64,000 nucleotides of DNA from Bacillus nakamurai (GCF_001584325.1 NZ_LSAZ01000041.1:124001-188000), one strand, 5' to 3'. Positions 11,016 through 20,633 are shown, numbered from the stretch's first letter. Numbers and translations are program-made. Notes: generated by a model from the letters alone, not told the origin.

Positions 11016-11798
11016 GTGAACCCGAATCATGAAAGAGAAAAAATCGTAAATATTGAAGAACGGATTCCGAAAATTAAAGAGCAGCGAAAACAAAAAGCAA
11101 ACCGCCGTCTCATTTCATTTATTCTGCTCTTTTTTATGATGGTGCTGATTATCGTATACTTGCAGATGCCGATCAGTAAAGTATCTTCTGTTTCCGTTTC
11201 CGGAAACGAAAACGTATCTGCAAAAGAGGTTGCCGCGCTTTCTGATATTCATAACGGCCAAACCGAATTCTGGAGTCTGAATAAGAAAAAAACAGAAGAA
11301 AAGATCGAGCAAAACAAGCTGGTGAAAAAGGCGGCGATAACAAAAGCCTTTCCTAACAAAGTCAACATCAGCATCGAAGAGTATAAGACCATCGCGTATT
11401 TACAAAAAAACGACGTGTATTATGAAGTGCTGGAAAACGGCACCGTACTGCCGAGCGAAGTCACTCCGGATGACGCCGGGCCGATTTTAGTAAACTGGAC
11501 AAACGGGAAAAAACGGATCAGGATGGCGAAGGAGCTTGAAAAGCTGTCAGGTTCTTTAAAACAGTCGATTTCTGAAATTTATTACACGCCGGCAAAAATG
11601 GACAATGACCGGATCAAGCTGTATATGAACGACGGATATGTGGTTACGGCTTCTATTAAGACGTTTGCAAGCAAAATGAAAACCTATCCTTCTATTATTT
11701 CGCAGCTGGATGGAAAAAAGGGAATTATCCATTTAGAAGTCGCTACATATTTTGAAGAATTTAACAAGGGTAACGCTGATAAGAAGAAAGGGAATTGA
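11016..11798 (+). CDS. divIB: Division protein DivIB (FtsQ family)
   Basis: Bitopic divisome protein that stabilises the FtsL-DivIC complex. The 260-residue protein has a basic cytoplasmic N-terminus, one membrane segment at about residues 32-50, a POTRA domain starting at ISKVSSVSVSGNENV, and the extracytoplasmic beta domain ending in a lysine-rich tail. GTG 11016 follows GAGGTGG. Downstream, B. subtilis carries ylxW, ylxX and sbp before ftsA; none of these is present here. Confidence 0.95.
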   Translation: MNPNHEREKIVNIEERIPKIKEQRKQKANRRLISFILLFFMMVLIIVYLQMPISKVSSVSVSGNENVSAKEVAALSDIHNGQTEFWSLNKKKTEEKIEQNKLVKKAAITKAFPNKVNISIEEYKTIAYLQKNDVYYEVLENGTVLPSEVTPDDAGPILVNWTNGKKRIRMAKELEKLSGSLKQSISEIYYTPAKMDNDRIKLYMNDGYVVTASIKTFASKMKTYPSIISQLDGKKGIIHLEVATYFEEFNKGNADKKKGN

Positions 11799-11846
11799 TG
11801 AAATAAGTCTAAAGACCTATTTTTGTGACCCTTCAAAACAATCTAT

Positions 11847-11871
11847 TAAAATCAGCACAGGCAGCCGATAT
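11847..11871 (+). promoter_or_regulatory. Sigma-D-like promoter motif
   Basis: TAAA (11847-11850) and GCCGATAT (11864-11871) match the motility sigma factor consensus, but the 13-nt spacer is shorter than the usual 15 or so. Possible but unproven. Confidence 0.3.
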
Positions 11872-11952
11872 AACCGATAGCGGGATAATTATGACTATGT
11901 CTGTTTTTTGCTGAAGATATGGCTGATAGACAAGCGGAAAATTCTCAGTGCA

Positions 11953-12060
11953 ATGAATACGGGTCATGAGATTAGCATTGCATTTGGAATTTTCCTCCTG
12001 TTTCTTCTTTTTTTGTATGATTCTGGCAATATCTATAGCTTTTCTGAAGGTTCATCTTAG
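11953..12060 (+). CDS. Doubtful 35-residue hydrophobic peptide ORF
   Basis: ATG 11953 to TAG 12060 encodes a short peptide whose middle (AFGIFLLFLLFLY) could span a membrane. I see no good ribosome binding site before it. It starts about 80 bp downstream of the sigma-D-like motif. It may be a chance frame or a relic; no family is recognised. Confidence 0.15.
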   Translation: MNTGHEISIAFGIFLLFLLFLYDSGNIYSFSEGSS

Positions 12061-12180
12061 TGTAGACTTGTATAAAGCGGGTATATTTGCATCAAGTGAT
12101 TGCACAATATGACGCCATCAAAAGAAAACTTCTGATAAGGTGGGCCGTCTTCAAAAAAAATAAAAAAAATGTGATATAAA

Positions 12181-12209
12181 AGAGGATATACATAGAATAT
12201 AACGAATAG
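12181..12209 (+). promoter_or_regulatory. Sigma-H promoter of ftsAZ
   Basis: AGAGGATAT (-35) and AACGAATAG (-10) are separated by 11 nt and fit the sigma-H consensus RNAGGAWWW-N11/12-RNNGAATWW except at the final base. A sigma-H promoter (P2) that boosts ftsAZ at sporulation onset is established in B. subtilis, so the assignment is likely. Confidence 0.75.
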
Positions 12210-12294
12210 TTTCAATAAACATAAATTGTGAGAAATCAGATTAAGAATATGTTGTTGCTGTTGTTTTTGTTACACACTTGTAAAGCCACATTCA

Positions 12295-12323
12295 TTGTAT
12301 TGTTGTTCCGCAAATAATAGAAT
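12295..12323 (+). promoter_or_regulatory. Candidate sigma-A promoter of ftsA
   Basis: TTGTAT and TAGAAT lie 17 nt apart, ending 33 bp before the ftsA start. Spacing is ideal and both hexamers are fair matches. Confidence 0.5.
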
Positions 12324-12356
12324 AGAATTGATCGAAATGTGAGGAGGTGCCATAGA

Positions 12357-13670
12357 ATGAACAACAATGAACTTTACGTCAGTCTTGACATCGGTACGTC
12401 CAATACAAAAGTGATCGTCGGAGAAATGACAGATGATTCCCTTAACATTATCGGAGTGGGAAATGTACCGTCTGAAGGGTTGAAAAAAGGCTCAATCGTT
12501 GATATAGATGAAACCGTTCATTCTATAAGAAAAGCGTTTGACCAAGCTGAAAGAATGGTAGGTTTTCCGCTGAGAAAAGCCATTGTCGGCGTTAATGGAA
12601 ATTATATTAATATTCAAGATACGAACGGCGTTGTCGCTGTTTCAAGTGAAAACAAAGAGATCCACGTAGAAGACGTCCGCAGGGTGATGGAGGCGGCACA
12701 GGTCGTTTCGATCCCGCATGAGCAGCTGATCGTTGACGTCGTTCCGAAACAGTTTATCGTTGACGGAAGAGATGAAATTACAGATCCGAAAAAAATGCTT
12801 GGTGTCCGCTTGGAAGTGGAAGGTACGCTGATTACCGGCTCAAAAACGATCTTACATAACTTACTTCGCTGTGTGGAGAGAGCAGGGGTCGAAATTACGG
12901 ATATCTGCCTGCAGCCGCTTGCGGCCGGTTCGGCGGCTTTATCAAAAGACGAAAAGAACCTCGGCGTCGCAATGATTGACATCGGCGGCGGCTCAACGAC
13001 GGTTGCGGTTTTTGAACAGGGGCACCTTAAAGCGACCACCGTGATTCCGCTCGGGGGCGAAAACATCACAAAAGATGTGTCGATCGGTTTACGGACGTCC
13101 ACCGAAGAGGCGGAAAGAGTAAAAAAACAATTCGGACATGCTTTTTATGATGAGGCTTCAGAAGATGAAGTATTTGAAGTCACCATCATAGGAACGAATC
13201 AAAAGCAATCTTTTACGCAGCAGGAAATCGCCAATATCATCGAAGCAAGAGTGGAAGAGATTCTTGAGATTGCTGCAGCCGAAATCGAACATATGGGGAT
13301 TACCGACTTGCCTGGCGGCTTTGTGCTGACCGGAGGACAGGCCGCAATGCCCGGGGTTCTTTCATTGGCTCAGGACGTGCTGCGGCACAATGTAAGAGTC
13401 GCAAGCCCGAACTATATCGGCGTGAGAGACCCTCAGTATATGACGGGTGTCGGCTTGATACAATTCGCCTGCCGAAACGCAAGAATCCAAGGAAGAAAAA
13501 TAGGCTTTCATATGCCGGAGGAAGCCGTGCAGGAAATTGCGGTTTCACACGAAGAACAGCATCATCAGCGGCAAGAGGCACAGCAGCGGCCTAAAGCAAA
13601 ACAAAAAACACAAGCCGAACAGAACAAACCGAGCAAAATGAAAAAACTATTAAGCATGTTTTGGGAATAG
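12357..13670 (+). CDS. ftsA: Cell division protein FtsA
   Basis: Actin-like ATPase that tethers FtsZ filaments to the membrane. The 437-residue protein shows the phosphate-1 loop SLDIGTSNTKV at residue 9, the second phosphate loop MIDIGGGSTTV near residue 206, and the adenosine motif FVLTGGQAAMPG. It ends in a polar, Gln/His-rich linker and the amphipathic membrane-targeting helix KMKKLLSMFWE. ATG 12357 has a strong GAGGAGGTG ribosome site; an upstream in-frame start would overlap it. ftsZ follows after 35 bp as one operon. Confidence 0.98.
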   Translation: MNNNELYVSLDIGTSNTKVIVGEMTDDSLNIIGVGNVPSEGLKKGSIVDIDETVHSIRKAFDQAERMVGFPLRKAIVGVNGNYINIQDTNGVVAVSSENKEIHVEDVRRVMEAAQVVSIPHEQLIVDVVPKQFIVDGRDEITDPKKMLGVRLEVEGTLITGSKTILHNLLRCVERAGVEITDICLQPLAAGSAALSKDEKNLGVAMIDIGGGSTTVAVFEQGHLKATTVIPLGGENITKDVSIGLRTSTEEAERVKKQFGHAFYDEASEDEVFEVTIIGTNQKQSFTQQEIANIIEARVEEILEIAAAEIEHMGITDLPGGFVLTGGQAAMPGVLSLAQDVLRHNVRVASPNYIGVRDPQYMTGVGLIQFACRNARIQGRKIGFHMPEEAVQEIAVSHEEQHHQRQEAQQRPKAKQKTQAEQNKPSKMKKLLSMFWE

Positions 13671-13705
13671 ATAGATAGTCATTCGGCAGATTAGGAGGAT
13701 TTAGC

Positions 13706-14857
13706 ATGTTGGATTTCGAAACAAACATAGACGGCTTAGCATCAATTAAAGTAATCGGAGTAGGAGGCGGCGGAAATAACGCGGTCAACCGAATGATTGA
13801 AAACGAAGTGCAGGGTGTAGAGTACATCGCGGTGAACACGGATGCACAAGCTCTTAACCTGTCAAAAGCGGAAGTGAAAATGCAGATCGGTGAAAAACTG
13901 ACGCGGGGTCTTGGAGCTGGTGCAAACCCTGAAGTCGGCAAAAAAGCCGCTGAAGAAAGCAAAGAACAGATCGAAGAAGCGTTAAAAGGCGCTGACATGG
14001 TTTTCGTTACAGCCGGAATGGGAGGCGGAACCGGAACGGGAGCCGCGCCGGTTATTGCCCAAATCGCAAAGGATTTAGGCGCTCTGACTGTCGGAGTCGT
14101 GACAAGACCGTTTACATTTGAAGGACGGAAGCGCCAGCTGCAGGCGGCAGGCGGAATTACAGCAATGAAAGAAGCGGTGGATACGCTGATCGTTATTCCG
14201 AATGACCGTATTCTTGAAATTGTTGACAAAAACACGCCGATGCTTGAAGCATTCCGTGAAGCTGATAACGTGCTTCGCCAAGGGGTTCAAGGTATTTCAG
14301 ACCTTATCGCGACACCTGGATTGATCAACCTGGATTTCGCCGATGTCAAAACCATCATGTCCAATAAAGGTTCCGCATTGATGGGAATCGGAATTGCAAC
14401 CGGAGAAAGCCGTGCGGCAGAAGCTGCGAAAAAAGCCATTTCCAGCCCGTTATTAGAAGCGGCAATTGACGGAGCGCAAGGTGTTCTGATGAACATCACA
14501 GGCGGCACGAACTTGAGCCTTTACGAAGTGCAGGAAGCTGCGGATATCGTCGCATCTGCATCTGACCCTGACGTGAATATGATTTTCGGTTCAGTAATCA
14601 ATGAAAACCTGAAAGATGAAATTGTCGTCACCGTCATTGCAACAGGGTTTATTGAACAGGAAAAGGACGATTCAAAACCGCAGCGCCCGACATTAAACCA
14701 GGGATTAAAATCGCAAAACCAAAATGCTGCTAAGCGTGAGCCAAAGCGTGAAGAAACGCAGCATCATCAAAATACGGCAAACCGCCATACATCACAGCCG
14801 GCGGATGATGCCTTGGATATTCCGACATTTTTAAGAAACCGCAACAAACGCGGCTGA
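13706..14857 (+). CDS. ftsZ: Cell division GTPase FtsZ
   Basis: Tubulin-like GTPase that forms the cytokinetic Z-ring. The 383-residue protein has the tubulin signature [10 protein letters not shown] near residue 104, the T7-loop region [13 protein letters not shown] near residue 206, a variable Gln/Lys-rich linker, and the conserved C-terminal peptide DIPTFLRNR that binds FtsA and SepF (both encoded in this window). It is preceded by TTAGGAGG and followed by a strong terminator, so it ends the ftsAZ operon. Confidence 0.99.
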   Translation: MLDFETNIDGLASIKVIGVGGGGNNAVNRMIENEVQGVEYIAVNTDAQALNLSKAEVKMQIGEKLTRGLGAGANPEVGKKAAEESKEQIEEALKGADMVFVTAGMGGGTGTGAAPVIAQIAKDLGALTVGVVTRPFTFEGRKRQLQAAGGITAMKEAVDTLIVIPNDRILEIVDKNTPMLEAFREADNVLRQGVQGISDLIATPGLINLDFADVKTIMSNKGSALMGIGIATGESRAAEAAKKAISSPLLEAAIDGAQGVLMNITGGTNLSLYEVQEAADIVASASDPDVNMIFGSVINENLKDEIVVTVIATGFIEQEKDDSKPQRPTLNQGLKSQNQNAAKREPKREETQHHQNTANRHTSQPADDALDIPTFLRNRNKRG

Positions 14858-14862
14858 TGTAA

Positions 14863-14894
14863 AAGGACAAAACCACATGGTTTTGTCCTTTTTT
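14863..14894 (+). terminator. Terminator after ftsZ
   Basis: A perfect 12-bp stem (AAGGACAAAACC/GGTTTTGTCCTT) with a 4-nt loop is followed by TTTT. It closes the dcw cluster. Confidence 0.92.
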
Positions 14895-15143
14895 CTTTCC
14901 TCTATCGGCAGTCTTTTTCCCCATGTCCTCCGATTCAAAAAACAAAAAAGATTCTTTATCCCTATGCATGAAACATGACCATTGAAGCGTTTTTAGTTTC
15001 ATATGGCTTTCTGACAGAATACGACAATATCTGAATAGGAGATTGTCTACATTTAACGTACAACATCGAAATGACAAACGATTCCAATTTTAAAGGAGGG
15101 GCGACAAAATTTCATTCTTTTTCCAAATAAGGGGGGGATACGA

Positions 15144-18100
15144 TTGAGGAAAAAAACGAGCAACAAGTGGACGGGCTCCGTTTTAAGCGCCATTGTCGTT
15201 AGCTCACTGCTTTTTCCGGGCGCGGCCGGAGCGAACAGCACGCAAGCAGCGGCTTCTTTAAAAAAAGAACTCTCTTCATCGAAGGCCATCCAGCATAAGA
15301 TTTCTGATTCTGTAAAGAAACGTTTTGAAAAGAATGATAAAGTCACATTTCTCATTAAATTCAAAGAGCGGGCTGATACGAAAAAAGCTGCCAAGGCGGC
15401 CGAAAAGAAAGCCAAGTCACATTCGCTTTCAGCCGCGAAAACAGAATATCAAAAACGTTCGGCCGTTGTCTCTTCTTTAAAGGTGACAGCTGATGATGCG
15501 CAGCAAAACATAAAAACTTACTTGGAAAAACAAAAAAAGAATGGCAAGGCAGACCATATTCATTCTTATTATATTGTTAACGGAATGGCTGTCCGTGCTT
15601 CGAAAGAGGTAATGGAAAAAGTCGCTTCATTTCCTGAAGTAGAAAAAGTGCTCCCGAATGAAAAGCGTCAGCTGACAAAATCATCCGTACCTTTTCAAAT
15701 GAAGAAAAAACAAAAAGTGATCAAAGCAAAAGACGGTATCGAATGGAATATCAGCCAAATCGATGCGCCTAAAGCCTGGGCTTTAGGCTATGACGGCACT
15801 GGTACGGTTGTTGCGTCCATTGATACCGGAGTTGAGTGGGATCATCCGGCATTAAAGGAGAAATACCGCGGCTACAACCCTAACAATCCCGCTCAGCCGA
15901 ACCATGAAATGAACTGGTATGATGCCGTGTCCCAAAAAGATGCTCCCTATGACGACCTTGACCACGGCACTCATGTGACCGGAACAATGACGGGTTCTGA
16001 ACCTGACGGCTCAAATCAAATCGGCGTTGCTCCCGGCGCAAAATGGATTGCGGTAAAAGCTTTCTCGGATGACGGAGGGACTGATGCCGACATTTTGGAT
16101 GCCGGTGAATGGGTGTTGGCGCCAAAAGATAAAGACGGAAAGCCGCACCCTGAAATGGCGCCGGACGTTGTGAATAATTCTTGGGCCGGCGGCTCAGGAA
16201 TTGACGAGTGGTACAGGGATATGGTTAAAGCGTGGAGAGCGGCTGACATTTTTCCGGAATTCTCTGCGGGAAATGAAGACCTGTTTACACCCGGAGGACC
16301 GGGATCGATTGCCAATCCCGCCAATTATCCGGAAGCATTTGCGACAGGTGCTACCGACAGCCAAAAGAAACTCGCTGATTTCTCACTTCAAGGCCCTTCA
16401 CCGTATAATGAGACAAAGCCGGATATCTCGGCTCCGGGAGTCAATATCCGTTCATCAGTGCCGGGGGGAATATATGAAGGCGGCTGGAACGGAACTTCTA
16501 TGGCCGGCCCGCATGTGGCGGCAACAGCGGCACTGTTGAGGCAGGCGAATGCCTCTATTACGGTCGATGAAATGGAAGACGTCTTGACGCGCACAGCAGA
16601 AAAGCTGACCGATTCCGTCTTTCCGGATTCACCGAATAACGGTTACGGCCACGGTCTGGTCAATGCATTTGACGCCGTTTCGGCTGTAACTGACGGAATC
16701 GGGAAAATAGAAGGGCAGGTGTCGACAGCAGGTGAAGATAACGAACCGCCCGTATATCAGCATGAGCCTGTTTCAGAAGCTTATCAAGGCGCGAGTCTTC
16801 CGTTAACTGTCACAGCCGAAGACAATGTGGGCGTTACAGAGGTCACACTTTCCTATCAGTTTGATGAAGGAGAGTGGAAAACGATCACCGCGGTACAAAA
16901 AAGCGGAGATCAAAAAAAGGGAACATATCAAGCGGAAATCCCGAACATAACCGCCAACTCTGTAAGCTACAAATGGACGATAAAGGACTTTGGCGGCCAT
17001 TCGACGGAATCTGACACGTACCGGGTTTCCATTAAACCGAGCATTACCGCGGGGTACAAAGAGGATTTTGAATCGCAGCCCGCCGGTTGGTCAAGTTACG
17101 GAACACACGATCAATGGGAATGGGGCGTTCCGATTTCAGGTCCCGGCGCAGCAGTTTCCGGAGAAAAAGTATATGCGACGAATCTGTCAGGCCCTTACGC
17201 CGATTCAGCCAACATGAATTTGGTGATGCCTCCGATTCAAGTGCCGGATACAGGGCACCTGTTCCTGCAGTTTAAAAGCTGGCACAAGCTCGAAGAATTT
17301 TTTGATTACGGGTATGTGTTTGTGCTGCCAGAAGGGAAAACGAATTGGGAGCAGGCCGGTATTTACAATGGAGCCTCGGCAGGCTGGGCTGATGAAGAAA
17401 TTGATTTATCGGCATATAAAGGCCAAAACATTAAAGTTATGTTTAATGTGCAGTCCGATGAAGTGGTAAATGAAGATGGATGGTATATCGATGATGTCAG
17501 CCTCTCAGCCAGCTCTCTCGGCAAGATGAAAAAAAATAAACTCGGTATACAAAAGCCGTCCGGCAAACTAAAGAAAAAAGCTGTTAATCCTAAACAAGCG
17601 AAACCGGCGGCAACATCAGCAGAAAAAGATGTGAAACGCGGAACAAACCTGCTTCCGCTCAGAGCGCAAGTCAGTGTTGCTGAGACGGGAAAATCCGTTT
17701 ATTCAGACCCGGCAAGCGGCAAATACATCCTTTCTCATAAAGCGGGCAGCTATACGCTGAAAGCGGAGGCTTACGGGTATCAGCCAAAAACAGAAAGCGT
17801 CTCCATTCAATCAGATCAAACGGCACAGGCAGACTTTATGCTGGAAAAAATGCCATCCGGCACGTTAAAAGGCACAATCATCAATCAGTCAACGGGAGAA
17901 CCGGTGAAAGGCGCCACGCTGTATGTCATCGAGGATGCTGCGATTGAACCGGCGGTTACGAATGACAAAGGGGAATATTCGCTTCAGGCGTACGAAGGCT
18001 CCTATACCATCAAAATAGCCGCGAAAGGGTATTACAACAACGAATTTTCTGTTGATGTAAAAGGGAATGTCACCCAAAACGCCGAATTGAAGCCGTATAT

Positions 18101-19430
18101 CGGCTATGAAGGCGAAATTGCTTATGATAACGGTGTGGAAGAAGCCGCAATGTCGTACTTTGAGGCAGGCAGCAAATCTGCGGTCAAGATGACGCTCGCT
18201 GACGGAAAAGAACACGGCATGCTGACAGGTGGGCTGTTTAAATTTTGGGGTGAAGACTGGCCTGCTCCTGGCGGCACGGAATTTCAAATAGAAGTATACG
18301 ACGCGTCGGAAAAAGACGGTTCGCCCGGTAAAAAAATCGCCGGTCCTTTCAAGGCTGAAGCGCTCCGAAACGGTGAATGGACAAAAGTCGATCTCAGCTC
18401 AAAAGGAGTTGCGGTCGGTAAGGATTTTTATCTCGTCTTCGTACAGACGAAACCCGATCCTTATTCACCGGGATTGTCAGCTGATGACGGAAGCACGTAT
18501 TCAAACAGAAACTGGCAGTACATCGGCGGCAGCTGGTCAAAAGCGGATAAATCAGACGGAAATTATATGATCCGCGCTTTGGTAGACTATGAAGCATCTG
18601 TGCCTGAGATTACTTCTCCGCAGGACAAATCATTTACAAATAAGGAGAAACTTACGGTAAAAGGGATCGCTTCTCCGGAGACGGCTGTCCGTCTTTACAA
18701 CGATGAAAAAGAAGCCGCTCAAACAAAAGCCGGAGCTGACGGCACCTTCCAGACTGATGTATTACTTCGTAAAGGGGCCAATCGACTGACGGCATCATCG
18801 TCAACCGACAGGGGATCAACTGACGCTTCCAGCCCTGTCACGGTGATACTTGATCAGGACAAACCGGATTTGACGATTGATAATCCAAAAAACGGAGATA
18901 AAACAAATAAAGAAACCGTGACCGTAAAAGGAAAAGCTGCCGACGATTACTTGAAATGGGTGAAAGTGAACGGCCAAAAAGCGGAGGTGAAAGACGGCTC
19001 ATACCAAGCCCGAATTCTTCTGGAAAACGGCAGTAATGAAATCAAAGTCACGGCTGCGGATGAAGCGGGAAACAAAACGACGAAAAAGACGGTTATCGAT
19101 GCAAATTTCACCGCCCCCGTTATTTCTGGGTTAGTTCCCGGAGAGGATAAAATATTAAAAGCCGGAGAATCAGTGAAAATCGCTTTCTCCAGCGGAAAGA
19201 AATTAGACGCAGCGTTTGTCATCCGTCTGCCGCTGACAAATGCGCGCGCGAGTACCCAAAACGCAACGGAGCTTCCGCTGAGAGAAATTTCTCCGGGAAG
19301 ATATGAAGGATACTGGACGGCCACCTCTTCCATTAAAGCGAACGGAGCAAAAATTGACGTTATCGTAAGAGATGACTACGGGAATGAAACGAGACAAACA
19401 GCGAAAGGAAAACTTTATATTAACGAATAA
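15144..19430 (+). CDS. bpr: Bacillopeptidase F, large secreted subtilase
   Basis: Extracellular serine endopeptidase of the S8 family. The 1428-residue protein has a signal peptide (about residues 1-30), an inhibitor-like propeptide (about 45-180), and a catalytic domain with Asp227 in SIDTGVEW, His274 in DHGTHVTG, oxyanion Asn377 in SAGNED and nucleophile Ser452 in NGTSMAGPH. A long C-terminal region follows, with a MAM- or jelly-roll-like segment (about 630-790), carboxypeptidase-regulatory-like beta repeats (about 860-990) and Ig-like repeats toward the end. In B. subtilis the C-terminal part is removed after secretion. TTG 15144 follows a strong AAGGGGGGG site. The gene is flanked by terminators and is monocistronic. 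Confidence 0.96.
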   Translation: MRKKTSNKWTGSVLSAIVVSSLLFPGAAGANSTQAAASLKKELSSSKAIQHKISDSVKKRFEKNDKVTFLIKFKERADTKKAAKAAEKKAKSHSLSAAKTEYQKRSAVVSSLKVTADDAQQNIKTYLEKQKKNGKADHIHSYYIVNGMAVRASKEVMEKVASFPEVEKVLPNEKRQLTKSSVPFQMKKKQKVIKAKDGIEWNISQIDAPKAWALGYDGTGTVVASIDTGVEWDHPALKEKYRGYNPNNPAQPNHEMNWYDAVSQKDAPYDDLDHGTHVTGTMTGSEPDGSNQIGVAPGAKWIAVKAFSDDGGTDADILDAGEWVLAPKDKDGKPHPEMAPDVVNNSWAGGSGIDEWYRDMVKAWRAADIFPEFSAGNEDLFTPGGPGSIANPANYPEAFATGATDSQKKLADFSLQGPSPYNETKPDISAPGVNIRSSVPGGIYEGGWNGTSMAGPHVAATAALLRQANASITVDEMEDVLTRTAEKLTDSVFPDSPNNGYGHGLVNAFDAVSAVTDGIGKIEGQVSTAGEDNEPPVYQHEPVSEAYQGASLPLTVTAEDNVGVTEVTLSYQFDEGEWKTITAVQKSGDQKKGTYQAEIPNITANSVSYKWTIKDFGGHSTESDTYRVSIKPSITAGYKEDFESQPAGWSSYGTHDQWEWGVPISGPGAAVSGEKVYATNLSGPYADSANMNLVMPPIQVPDTGHLFLQFKSWHKLEEFFDYGYVFVLPEGKTNWEQAGIYNGASAGWADEEIDLSAYKGQNIKVMFNVQSDEVVNEDGWYIDDVSLSASSLGKMKKNKLGIQKPSGKLKKKAVNPKQAKPAATSAEKDVKRGTNLLPLRAQVSVAETGKSVYSDPASGKYILSHKAGSYTLKAEAYGYQPKTESVSIQSDQTAQADFMLEKMPSGTLKGTIINQSTGEPVKGATLYVIEDAAIEPAVTNDKGEYSLQAYEGSYTIKIAAKGYYNNEFSVDVKGNVTQNAELKPYIGYEGEIAYDNGVEEAAMSYFEAGSKSAVKMTLADGKEHGMLTGGLFKFWGEDWPAPGGTEFQIEVYDASEKDGSPGKKIAGPFKAEALRNGEWTKVDLSSKGVAVGKDFYLVFVQTKPDPYSPGLSADDGSTYSNRNWQYIGGSWSKADKSDGNYMIRALVDYEASVPEITSPQDKSFTNKEKLTVKGIASPETAVRLYNDEKEAAQTKAGADGTFQTDVLLRKGANRLTASSSTDRGSTDASSPVTVILDQDKPDLTIDNPKNGDKTNKETVTVKGKAADDYLKWVKVNGQKAEVKDGSYQARILLENGSNEIKVTAADEAGNKTTKKTVIDANFTAPVISGLVPGEDKILKAGESVKIAFSSGKKLDAAFVIRLPLTNARASTQNATELPLREISPGRYEGYWTATSSIKANGAKIDVIVRDDYGNETRQTAKGKLYINE

Positions 19431-19436
19431 AAAAGA

Positions 19437-19465
19437 GCGCTGCCATTAAACGGGCAGCGCTTTTT
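19437..19465 (+). terminator. Terminator after bpr
   Basis: GCGCTGCC pairs with GGCAGCGC around an 8-nt loop, followed by TTTTT. Confidence 0.9.
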
Positions 19466-19501
19466 CGGATGATACACCTAGCAAAATGACCAAACCGGCA
19501 T

Positions 19502-19590
19502 CCTCGACAAATAAAACGATTATCCCTTAAAAATTGTACTTTCCCCTCAACATTAATTGACAGACTTTCCCACAGAGCTTGCTTTATACT
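19502..19590 (+). promoter_or_regulatory. spoIIG promoter with Spo0A box and 22-bp spacer
   Basis: TTGACA (19557-19562) and TATACT (19585-19590) are each close to the sigma-A consensus but lie 22 bp apart. This is the known hallmark of the Spo0A-P-dependent spoIIG promoter. A reversed 0A box (CTCGACAAA, within 19502-19511) lies about 90 bp before the expected start site. A weaker one overlaps the -35. Confidence 0.9.
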
Positions 19591-19645
19591 TATGAAACAA
19601 GAGAGAGAAACAGGTATGTAAGACAAAAGAGGAGAGGGGTCAGAT

Positions 19646-20575
19646 GTGAAAATCTATCTGGATGTCATTTGGCTGTTGAACTTTTGTTTTGATTCTCTTT
19701 TGCTGTTATTGACGGCCTTTATTTTAAAACGCCAGGTGAAAAAAAGAAGAGTGGCGGCTGGCGGTTTCATCGGTTCAACGATTGTGCTTTTGATGTTCAC
19801 CCCGGTTTCGCCGCTTGTGGAGCACCCGGCGGGGAAAATGGCATTTTCAGTTGTCATCGTGCTTACGGCTTTCGGATTTAAACGGTTTCGGTATTTTTTT
19901 CAAAATTTGTTTGCCTTTTATTTCGCAACGTTCCTCGTCGGCGGGGGAATGATCGGTGTTCATTCCTTATTGCAGACAAAATCAATCGTACAGCATGGCG
20001 TAATGGTGACAAGCCAGACCGGATTCGGTGATCCGATCAGCTGGATGTTTGTTGTTATCGGATTTCCCGCTGTGTGGTTTTTTTCGAAAAAAAGAATTGA
20101 AGAGATCGAAACAAAATCCATTCAGTATGATGAACTCGTCAGGGTGCAGGCTGAATTCGGCGGACAGACGATCCACGCGAAAGGATTGGTGGATTCGGGG
20201 AACCAGCTGTACGATCCGCTGACGAAAACGCCGGTCATGATTCTTCATATTGATAAGTTTGCCCCGCTTCTCGGGGAAAAGGAAATGGACATTATCAAAA
20301 CCGCCAGTCCGCTTGAGGTGATCGAAAAGCTTGATGATTCGTTCCGGCACGCAGAAAAACTCAGGCTGATCCCGTACAGGGGCGTCGGCCAGGACCATCA
20401 ATTTTTACTCTGCTTGAAGCCGGATTACGTCACGATTTTAACAAAAGATGAAATGATCGCATGTGAGAAATGCCTGATCGGAATCAGCACGAGACAATTA
20501 TCAGCAGACGGTGAATTTGACGCGATCGTTCATCCGAAAATGCTGATGGGAAAAGCGGTGAAACATGTATCCTGA
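19646..20575 (+). CDS. spoIIGA: Pro-sigma-E processing peptidase SpoIIGA
   Basis: Membrane-embedded aspartic protease that cleaves the pro-sequence of sigma-E in the mother cell after a signal from SpoIIR. The N-terminal half (about residues 1-150) has five hydrophobic segments. The C-terminal half carries the active-site aspartate in GLVDSGNQLYDP, near residue 180. The start is GTG 19646, preceded by AGGAGAGGGG. Its substrate gene sigE is next in the operon. Confidence 0.96.
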   Translation: MKIYLDVIWLLNFCFDSLLLLLTAFILKRQVKKRRVAAGGFIGSTIVLLMFTPVSPLVEHPAGKMAFSVVIVLTAFGFKRFRYFFQNLFAFYFATFLVGGGMIGVHSLLQTKSIVQHGVMVTSQTGFGDPISWMFVVIGFPAVWFFSKKRIEEIETKSIQYDELVRVQAEFGGQTIHAKGLVDSGNQLYDPLTKTPVMILHIDKFAPLLGEKEMDIIKTASPLEVIEKLDDSFRHAEKLRLIPYRGVGQDHQFLLCLKPDYVTILTKDEMIACEKCLIGISTRQLSADGEFDAIVHPKMLMGKAVKHVS

Positions 20576-20633
20576 CGTAAAAGTCTGTTACTAATCATAC
20601 TCAATCCGCATGGTATTTAGAAGGGGGAGGAAG

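Larger units (their letters stand above)
11799..12356. other. 558-bp non-coding space where ylxW-ylxX-sbp would be expected
   Basis: This is the longest stretch in the window without a recognisable protein gene. In B. subtilis three genes of unknown or minor function (ylxW, ylxX, sbp) lie between divIB and ftsA. I could find no peptide from them in any frame here. The left part is A/T-rich with a sigma-D-like motif and a doubtful 35-codon ORF. The right part holds a well-matched sigma-H promoter and a sigma-A-like promoter for ftsAZ. It reads as a deletion or lineage-specific replacement that kept the ftsAZ promoters. Confidence 0.75.

Noticed and set aside
13591-14235. Minus-strand ORF of 214 codons opposite ftsZ
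   Set aside because: Shadow of ftsZ with no recognisable protein features or translation signals.
15144-19430. bpr as a fused or recently acquired gene because of its size and repeat-rich C-terminus
   Set aside because: A length of about 1430 residues and the repeated C-terminal domains are normal for bacillopeptidase F, and its position after ftsZ is conserved in B. subtilis.
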